Source of the DNA: Lumbricus terrestris
Taxonomy: Eukaryota; Annelida; Clitellata; Crassiclitellata; Lumbricidae
Direction of reading: 5' to 3'
Length of the DNA: 64,000 bases
NCBI GenBank assembly: GCA_949752735.1
Contig: OX457036.1
Location: forward strand, 15,100,356-15,164,355
Shown: positions 36,001 through 46,100 of the stretch, piece by piece
Layout: each line of letters begins with the position of its first letter
Position numbering within the stretch: position 1 is the first letter of the stretch
Program-made: the position numbers and the translations under genes
The notes under the pieces: generated by a model
Seen by the model: the letters and a program-made list of their open reading frames with translations, nothing else
The model's database searches: none
Told to the model about the DNA's origin: nothing

Positions 36001-39000
36001 TAAAATTGGCCTTTTCGTGAATAGTAGCTTAAATCCGTATGCACAGGTTATCAATAGCGCGCTATAACCGGTATAGCGCTATGCGAAGTCTACCCGAGGT
36101 GTAAGGTCGACTATGACCTGGAATAAATAAACAAACAAGATGGAAGCTATTGTGATTCGTCGCATTAGAAGATCTTTAAGACGGCAAAGAGTTTATCGGG
36201 ACCGTCGTAATCCTCTCGATTCGATGGATGACGACGAAATTTATGACGCTTTCCGTTTTCGTCGTCATGAATTACTGCTTATTTGTGATGAATTGGCCGA
36301 CGATGTGGCATTCGTTGCTCCGCGCAAGGGTTCGTTGACTTCGATCATGCAGGTACGATGAATGTAATTAATTTGAGCGAAATGCCACTTAATTTGGCGA
36401 AATTGCAGTATCGGGGACCGTGTGTGTCGGTTAGGGTCATGTCAGGCGTCGTGATGGTCGTTAATGATCAGGTTATGCGTCGTGATGGTCGGTTAGGGTT
36501 AGGGTCACGGTCGTCATTAGATACTACATACCATGCTATACTAAGATATTGTGTATGCTTCGGTCCCCGATACTGCAATTTCGCCCTTAATTTAACATTA
36601 CGCTGATGAGCAATGGTAATCTTCAAACTCAAGTGCAAAGCATTTATACTACAGTTTTCGCTGTAAAATTGCATTAATGATTGCCACCAATACTGAATTT
36701 GATGTTGGTTAATGCGCATTAATGGGTCACGTCCATGGTAACAGTCACAAATTCATCTTCCATTCAAATAAATAAATTTATTCTGCAAACGGCTGTTCCA
36801 AATTACGGTCAGTAGTAAAAAGGAATGAGAACCGACTTGTTCAGAAAAAGCCGAGTTGACTAACAGAAATCCTGATAAAACGCACGTCTGAGTGCTGAAT
36901 ATAATTTTTACTTGAATAGATTCTTGTTAAAATTGTAATATGGTTGAGAGACTATTATTGTTATTAAAATAGAAGTTTGATTGCCATATGCTAGTTATTG
37001 CTGAAATCGAAGCTGTATTGATGGACAATAATTTTTAATTAAATCGAAGTGAGTTTTTTTAATAATAACTGGTGCCGAAGTGGTATAGATGAAAATAATT
37101 CTTGCTGAAGCTGGATCAATTAGAAGGATTCTGTCCAAACTAGATTGGCCACAATTTAATAAATGGAAATTATACTTGATTAACAGTTGTTGTCGTCACT
37201 CCAACTTTGATTTATGCAATAACTTCTCACCACTCAAGCTTCTATTTATGCAAAATTTTTACCTGTTAATCTCAGTTCTTCTATGTAGGCCACACACATC
37301 GGTTCGGCTTCCATTTATATAAAGACTTGCCGTAAGCAATCCAGCTTCCAATTATAGAAACAATTACTTCCTTCAACCCAGCTTCTATTTCAGGAAATAA
37401 TTATCTTCATCGATACAGAACACACTTTTATAAAAACCTCCGGCTTCCTTTTCTTTAGCAACAACGTAGAATAATTTATGATCGTCAAGGGCTTTAGTAT
37501 ACATTCTAAATGCTAATCAAATCCCAATTATCATGCCATGTATACCTTTTGACAGGCGCAAACCTAACAATCTTTGCTGTTATAGCACGAGAATGACTGC
37601 TCTTTGCTGATGTATATGGCGGTTATCAAGGCAATCATCACACATAAGTTAAATTGTTGTCTTGAATATGTTACAATATGTATGAATATTGCTGATAAGG
37701 TTGATTTGTCTTATCTAATTTAATTCTGAAAGATACCAACTGAGGCGATTTGTGATGGCTCGCATATAATTGAATGACCATGTAAATCATTCATGCATGA
37801 TGATTCACAAAGGTTCTGTAAATTTTCAAAGTATTTATGTCGCACTGTAACGATGAAAATTAATATTGTGCAACTTTAGGTGATGCTGACCTTACGTTTC
37901 CTCGCAACTGGGACGTTTCAGAGTGTTGTCGGTGAACTGTTTGGCATTGACCAGTCAACAGCCAGTCGTACCATCAGTCGTGTGACCAAGGCGATTGTTA
38001 AACAAATGCCAAGAAGGGTTAAGTTACCTAATCAACAGGAAGCAGATGCCATAAAGGCCAAGTTCTATGCCATGGCCGGTTTCCCCAACGTTTTCGGATG
38101 TATCGATGGCACTCACGTGCGCATATTGGCACCGAGTGAGAATGAACACGAGTACGTCAACCGAAAGAATTATCACTCAATCAATGTGCAGGTAGCGTAA
38201 AATGTATTCATATCTGAGACAAATCTAGGTTTACAGATTTTGATTCTTTACTTGGTTAAAAAAACAGTAATTGTTACATATTTTACATGGCATAGTTGAA
38301 AAGGCATGTAATGCTGATGTAGCATTGATTTATTTATATATGTGTAAAGAATTAATACAGCGCTTCGACAATTTCTATTGCACTGCATAGACTATAATTG
38401 CTGTACAAACCTCAAGACATCAGCTTGCATTAATGGGATTACATGTTATAGAAGAATTATAATGTTATAGCATTTCAGCATGTAGGTATATTTTTACGAC
38501 TTATGGTTTACACACACACCTATAATTATTATATAAATGATAATTTTTTATGAAGTATTTTTGTCATAAATGAGGTCTGTGGCTGTAAAGTATCGTATAC
38601 AACATGACACTGGTTCAGACGACATGTATACAAGATAGGGGAAAATCGGTCATGTGGTAGGCTATTGGTCTCATGGAGTAGTACACTTCACAATGTTTAT
38701 TATCATGCATTTTCCTGCATTGGTGAAATTAAATAATCTCAAATGCTGATATTCACATTGTGGTTCTTGGTGATTTAGGCAAGACAAAATTATGATTGTA
38801 GTTGACTCGTTATTTTTCTATTACCATATTGACAGTAATTGACACACATTTTTGTTTGACACAGCTCATCTGTGATGCGGATATGCGCATTATCAACTGT
38901 GTCGCCAGATGGCCGGGTTCTGTCCACGACGCAAGGATTCTCCGTGAAACAGCCCTTTTCCATGCGTTTGAGAGTGATCAGCGGCCGTTAACTGGTTTCA

Positions 39001-42000
39001 TCTTAGGCGATAGTGGCTACATGCTACGAGACTGGCTGATGACGCCAGTCGTGAACATCCGGTCGCCTAGGGATGAAGCCTTCAACACGGCTCACTGTGG
39101 CACTCGGTGTACGGTTGAGCGCTGCATCGGAGTACTAAAGCGGCGCTGGCACTGCCTTCATACCGAACTCAGAGTCTCACCCGAGAAGGCATGCGAGATA
39201 ATCTGTGCATGTGTAGTGCTGCATAACCGTGCAACAGACCTAAACCACGTACTTGACGCTGACTTAGTGGACAATGATGATGACGCCAGCTCTGCTCCCG
39301 CACTCCCTCCAGTTCCTCCATGCACCATGACTGAGCAAGCACGATTAGCTGCAGGGAAGGCAGCGAGAGACAGACTTATAAACATATTTTAGTCTTCAGC
39401 TGTTGTTAACTTTAGTAGTTAGTATTTTACTGCTATTTTAGAGTAGGGGAAGCGTTTGCTTCAAGTTTTTCATCTTGGATAGACGGTATAATTCAGTGTT
39501 CAAAAAAGGATAAAGGCCATATAATTGCTCAAAATGTACTCGATTGTATATAGCATGGTATATGTAAATCTTCAGTGTCCTCAACCCTGCTAATTTGTCA
39601 GTGAGTTGATCAAGCGAGATCTTTTACCCCCATATTCTTGGCTTGGAGGTGCTACACCATTAAAAGCCCCTGTACACGGATCTTGTAACGAGATCTTTAA
39701 TTTCTGAAAATAAGATGCTTTCCAGATGATGGCTGAAATACGCATTCTTACACGTCCCAACCCTTTACTAATGTAGCTAAGTACCAAAACTGTTATATAC
39801 AACAATTATTCGTACTGACTAGAAAAATGAGGTAATAATTGTCTTCAATATTGTCTTATAATTGTTTTCGACTAAAGAGTTAACTTGTATGAGATTCTAA
39901 TTTTTGTATCTCCAGCAGCAGCTTTGTTTTCTTCAGCTTCAGAATCTCGAGTTCTTCTCCAGATGCAGCTTCGAACTTCTGTGTCTCCAGCTCTAGTTTT
40001 CGTTTCTGAAGCTTTAGAATCTCGATTTCTTCCTCGGAAACAGCTTCTAACTTCTGTGTCTCCAGCAAGAGTTTTTGTCTCCGAACCTTTAGATAATCCA
40101 GTTTTTCTTCATTCACTGCCATTTTTAATTTTGTCGACTCCTCCTGCAGTGAATTAGCTTTTATTTGTGATGACAGCCAAGCATTCATCAGTTCACTTTC
40201 ATTACTTTTGCTGCTACTTGCTGTCACTGGCCTCCTTCTCTTCCGCTGAAACTGAGTGCTTGTAGTAGGTGTCGCTGCAGGGACAGAAAAGGTTGTGTTG
40301 ACCGTGCTGGTACTGGTGTTGGTAGGTACAGGGTTTGGCGAGAGCAGCAACAGATGGTTTTCTCCTGGTTGAAGGTCAACAACAGCAACTGAGTTGGATG
40401 TGTCTGCCATTACATGCAACTGACTGCTGTAAACTTGATCTGTCAATCAGAAAAAAAATGAAAATGTAGGCACAATATAATATACTACATTCTTGCAAAC
40501 TGGAAAAGTGTAATGGTTAAACCCATAGGTATTGTGGCTATATAAATTTACGTAACTTTATACTCATGCCATGATGGCATATGGTGACAGTGATTTAGAA
40601 ATACACAAATGATTGTAGTAATGAAATTGCTTATATTTTATGGAACATGTTGCATAAATAAAGAATAAAGGTGCTTCAAACATTTTGCTTATGCATTTGT
40701 GCTGTCCCCCTGCGTGCTGCCATCAAAATGATTTTAAAAGATACTCCTCTTTCCAATTTGTGAAGATGAATAATAATAAAACCACAGACTTACTTGCACT
40801 GCCATTTGTTTGTAACTTCTCTTATTAAATATTACTTAATATAAAATCAATTTTCCATGACATATTCATTATAATTATGCCATGAAAATTTTTAATACAG
40901 CTTAGACAATTCATATTGATTTCTATTTGTTGCTTTTCAGTTCTTCAGTGTAGCACTTGCTTTCAAGGAAAGGTTATTCATTGGTCCGTTGTGTCAAAAA
41001 GGTTGGACAGCACTGCATTAGTGGGTACATTTCAGAGCTGCATGAAGGCTTATTTCTACATTTAAAACACGAGCGTTTTACAAATTGTTGCAGAAGAACG
41101 TGTCTAATGCAGTGGTGTAGTGGTGGCGTCATTGCCTTGAAGCCGGAAGGTTCGAGGTTCGAATCCACCTCGCCGCGTAAGGACCTTGGGCAAGTCCTTC
41201 ACTCACAGTTGCTCAGCGCTTCGGCGTGAAACTCCGATGCAGTGTCCGCTCTGCATTCGGGAGCGCCTCTGAGTAGAAGAGAGCTTGAAGGGGCGCTATA
41301 ACAAGTGCACATACAAACAGACAAACAAACAAACTTTATTGATTCTATTTCATTGTGTAATCGTAATCTCGTGTAACTGTGTTGCGGCTTGTCAAAATGA
41401 TTTCTAAGTAACAAATATATGTAAATATAAATTTATCCTTTGCTATTACACAAACATATACACCATAATTCAAAGAAAGCAAACAAAATTGTTTATCAAT
41501 TGTATCAAGAATATGATTACAAAATTAATTGTAAACTGAAATTTCGGCATGTGAACTTGAAAGATTCATATCTTTTTAGCCGTTCAACTGTATCTCGTGA
41601 AATTCTTGAATCATATTCTTGGTCCAATCATCTCAGTAATTGGAATTTTTTGGCATGATTTGTTTTCAGAATATGTTATCAGAAATTACAAATATATAGA
41701 AACCAGCTTGGCTTACTTTTTTTTAAATGGTGTATATATAACTATTTGTTTCACTATTGTGGGTCCTGCAATGGTGAATGACAGTACCCCTGCAATCCTA
41801 GGAGGATTCTGGTGGTGAATCATGCATTTCTTCAATGCTTAAATACTATTCCCTTTTTAACTGGCCCTTCATGACAAGAGCATTCTGAACAACTATGCTA
41901 TGAGAAGCATTTACAAATATTCGAATTATATTAAATCAGTGATTAAGATAACATACACGTGGTTCAGATACATTAGTTGGGAGTTTAAGTGTAATGGTAA

Positions 42001-43040
42001 ACACTCTGGCACAAAGAGCGAAAGGATGCAGGATTGTTTCCCGCTACCCATCCGCGGGTGCATGGTCATGTATTGGTGGGTTTCGTGCTTTGAAGCCGGA
42101 GGGTTCCACGTTCGAATCCACCTCAACCCAACACGTATGGACCTTGAGCAAGTCCTTCACTTGCAGTTGCCTGTACACTTCGGCATGAAACTTCGATGCA
42201 GCGTTCGCGTAGCAGAGAGTGTATCTGAGTAGTTAATGTGGAAGGGGGTATAACAAATCCGAGAAACAAGAAAAATAGATATACATAAAGGCTCTCTCAA
42301 CATTCCATTAAGCAGATGGCACTGGTAAACTCTAAAAATAGGACGCCATGGGCTCCTTGCATTGGTTTGCCGCTAATTGAATTCTTGTAATAACTTAATG
42401 TCATTACGTTCATAGTTCATACTATGATTTCTAAACATGCTGTGTTGTGTCAATTTGAAAATAAAGGAAGATTAATATTATTATTGCCAAACTATTACTG
42501 ACCCTCATCTCCTAGTTGACTTTCCAGTGCAGCAGGTGTTGAAAGTGCCGCTATGAAACTATCAGTTCCAGAAACTACAACAAACAAGCATTGTAAACTT
42601 CACCATTAGTAATTTTTGACATTTTCTTAACAAAAAGCTGCAAATATGCTCATCATGCTAACAATTGGTTTGTTATTGTCAACAGGTTTAAAGTAAAGTA
42701 AGGATGTACTTTAATGAACTGCCTGCAGAAACATAGAATAAGAACAGTTAAATTTAAGAGGCTACAATCACAAAATAGTCATAATGTGCAATTACAAAAT
42801 TTGTATATGATAAATTAAGAATAAACCCAATTAATAAAGAGACTTCAATAGGATTCGTGTACTAAAGCGACACCTTGTAAATAAAGTGCTATGTATTACT
42901 TAAGGCAATTTCAACTATGTTATCTTGAATAATACAAGTAGGCCTACTGTCCGGAAAGTTATCCTATTTTTGTATTATTATGCAAAGTAATTTTTACATT
43001 CATAGTAAGATAAATGCATTAGACATAGCCCATGGACATT

Positions 43041-43111
<71 letters not shown>

Positions 43112-46100
43112 CATTTGATAAACTGCTGTTTGGCACCCAAGATACCAGTGTCTCTTATAACTTTCTTTTAATTAAATGAAACAAAACCTTTTCCATTGAA
43201 TACACAATGTAGATATATATATATATATATATGTATGTATAAACAGATAGTATTACTCTTCAAAGTCAATAAAATTACAATGTAAATATGTGCCATGATA
43301 AGTACATGAATTTGAAGAAAACATGATATACATGGCTCAAACATACCTTCTATCCCAAAAACGGCATCACTTGTATCGCCCAAAATGAATAGAATCAAAT
43401 CTTTAAACGGAGTCTCCTTCATAGGACCTCCACCACCAGTTTTGTTTTGATACGTTTTTTCCTTCAACACCAAGGACTTCATATCCTTCCATTTTCTTTT
43501 CACATCCTCGAGGGTTCTTGACGCACCTCTACTAACAGCGTTCACTTTCAGCCGTACCCTTTCCCACGCTTCTTTTTTTCGCCGTGCGGTCAACGCACCC
43601 TGCAATTTACAGTTTATAATATCTTTCTCTATCCCTATCCCTTCCAGCAGACAACGAACTTCTTCGTCAGTAAAGTTAGCCTTTCGCTCTCTTTTTTTAT
43701 CACCGTTTATTGGCTCCATTCTGCCAAATTTTTGCGCAAAAGCAGACAATTATAATGCCTAATAATATTCCTCAAAATTTAGCAACGACCGATTGTTTTA
43801 ATCCTTTGTTTCGAAATGGCCGCGTGTATAGTATAAATACTTTAGCGCATGCGCTGTAGTCTGTAACCACCGAAATCATTATGAGGATATTTTCTATTTG
43901 GAGAAACCCAGCAACATGCATCGTGTGACGTAGTTTGTGCCAAGGAGTAACTATTGAGCTCGATATGCCAAGTCCGTGCATACGGATTACGGGCAATGGC
44001 TTCTTCAGGAATTGCTATATCGGGTGGAAGGTCTATACATCGATAACTTTATGCTGGCTCTTGTGCATACGGGCCCAGCATTGTAATTATATGAACCAAG
44101 TCTGCTATAAGCCAGGCTCCATTTTGTCCATTTTGCAAGCTGCCTGTACAGAATCCAGGGAGGCCAAACTGTAGATAAACTTGGCTCTGGTTATCACGCC
44201 TCAAGATTTACACCCAAAACTGACACGAGATCTGTTAAAAAGAATTGATATCCACACTCATCTGATCCTCGGATCCTGCACCTTCCTAAATGACACCCGC
44301 ATTAACAGTTACTCCGGCCCTCTGTCTACCAGACTCAGACCTCTTTCTGACTACTCTTGGGAATATGACTTGATGCAGAACATGTGAAACTGGTAGTGCC
44401 CCCGCGATTGGCTTTCGAGTGGCGCTTTAGAAGCAGCTAAAGGAGCAATTTCCCCTTGCAAACGGACACCTTTTTCTTTCACTTAGTCATTCGTTCATTC
44501 TATGGAATTATATAGCGCACCTTTAGGACACTACTTTTTAACATAGATCTGCTTTTTGATTTGTAACAAATTTCTAAGGAAACTATTCATATTAAAAATT
44601 ATGCACAAAATGAAACTGAGAAATTTGCATAAGAAGCCTCTTTGAAAAATACCCGTATTCCTAAAGTCCATGCAGCATTGTATTTTCAAGCTCTTGCTAC
44701 TACAAAATTTAATCGTGACTATCGTAAAAATGTTGCCCCCCCCTGCAAAAAATTCTGCGGGCGCCCATGCGAGCAGATCACGAAGCCAGCGTTCGAGAGA
44801 GAAAATGACAACGGTATTGTCATGCAATTAAAAGTTATTTGTTGACAATGATCTAGGAGTATTTCAGCAGGATGACTCACGCTGTCATACATCAGCTGTG
44901 ACGAAAGAGTGACTAGACGACGACCTCCCGTCACACATAAAGCCGAAGGATTGGCCACCCAACTCTCCGGACCTCTCTCCTATTGAGAACTTGTGGAGTA
45001 TTTTATCTTTCGGCGTTTAGAAAGATCCTGAGCCAAAGAACGCTGATCAGCTCAAGCGTCGCCTCCAATGAGCGAGGAGATCGATAGTAGTTGGGACACT
45101 TCAGAGGCTGATCCAGTCATGCCGGATAGAGTCAGTGCTGTCATTAAGCAGAAAGGAGACACTGTACACTAATAGCCTACGTCTGTGTATGTCCTATATA
45201 GGCAACAGCAGTGTCTTGTAACTCTAGACTTGTGTACGAGGCTATAGGCGTTTCTTTATTGTGTTAATTTGATGAACGCAGTTTTTCCGCCAAAACTGGT
45301 CGCCCTTACATTTTCTCATAAATAATGGTGAAAACGGACCGGATCATAATCAAATTTGTACCAGTATCTTTCCTTTGACTTATGTATACACTGACAAAAT
45401 ATTATAGAGAAATATAAAGCCGTTACTGAGAAAACGCATTTTGAAAACGGTGAACGAACTTTCGTGTCACCCTATATAATAATAATTGAAGATTAGAAAC
45501 TTGTAGAACATCACTTCTAAGTAACTCCACGATAGAATATCTGATCGTTAAGTACCATCGAGAGGCTGTTCAGAAGTGCCAAATACATGTTCACATACAC
45601 ACTATAAATCCATGCCACGTTTAAACAAATCGCTTTAAATCGTCAAATTAATGATTGCCACAAGACCAGACATCCTAATCTTCAGCAAATAACCACTTGA
45701 CGTATCAATCTAATGCCTCGTACAAAGTCACTTGCGATATGAAGAACGCATTAGTCAATAGTAGTTTCGAGTGAACTGCTCTTCGTAATCCACAGTTTGG
45801 AAAGGACAATGTTCAACGAATACCAACTGTCCTAAAAATACGGTTCCATGACAAAATGTCACGGACAAATAGAGCAAACAAAATGTCGCAATGACAAATG
45901 TCACCTGACAAAATTTCGTAAGTATGGAATAGTAAATAAGTGTTTAATTTAATAAATAACAATCTCAAAATCAGAGTCCTGGTTTTTACCATTAAAAAAG
46001 AGAAATTGCAAAAGTTCTAAATATCAATGGTGTGTGTTGCTTTGGTAATGTACAAACACTATATAAACACTTGAAACCAGCTTTATTCAGCATTGCAGCA

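Larger units (their letters stand above)
35961..44075. mobile_element. Complete autonomous-type Harbinger (PIF) transposon, 8.1 kb
   Basis: Ends are perfect 18-bp inverted repeats GGCCCGTATGCACAAGAG, flanked by CAG on both sides (35958-35960 and 44076-44078), matching the 3-bp CWG/TWA duplication of Harbinger elements. Subterminal inverted copies of AATCCGTATGCAC occur at 36032-36044 and 43976-43988. A near-palindrome built on TATAGCGC lies at 36054-36082. These could be transposase-binding sites (inference). It carries both genes expected of the superfamily, tail to tail with 0.5 kb between their stops. Uninterrupted frames suggest a recent insertion. Confidence 0.93.
35533..44769. mobile_element. 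hAT-type element inserted in the Tc1 element
   Basis: Terminal inverted repeats CATGGGCGCCCGCA lie at both ends. The 8-bp direct repeat CGAGCAGA flanks it exactly (35525-35532 and 44770-44777). An 8-bp duplication and CAnnG-like ends suit the hAT superfamily. Without the Harbinger inside it would be about 1.1 kb, and I see no hAT transposase, so it is nonautonomous. A run of G/C follows each terminus. Confidence 0.8.
35014..45474. mobile_element. Tc1-like element, outermost layer of the nested stack
   Basis: Both ends read TAGGGTGACACGAAAG inward, and TA flanks both sides (35012-35013 and 45475-45476), the usual Tc1/mariner target duplication. Both termini carry roughly 385 bases of the same transposase 3' region in inverted orientation. 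Transposase remnants occur at 35167-35400 (minus), 35405-35530 (plus) and 44770-45170 (plus). The last two become one continuous Tc1-like segment if the inner insertion is removed. It has stops and frameshifts and cannot encode a transposase. Two overlapping or inverted copies would be an alternative to one rearranged element. Confidence 0.75.

Noticed and set aside
43168..43346. C-terminal extension of the Myb-like protein past residue 124
   Set aside because: The continuing frame runs into AT-repeat sequence with Tyr/Ile runs; a good donor lies at 43346 and a phase-matched next exon exists.
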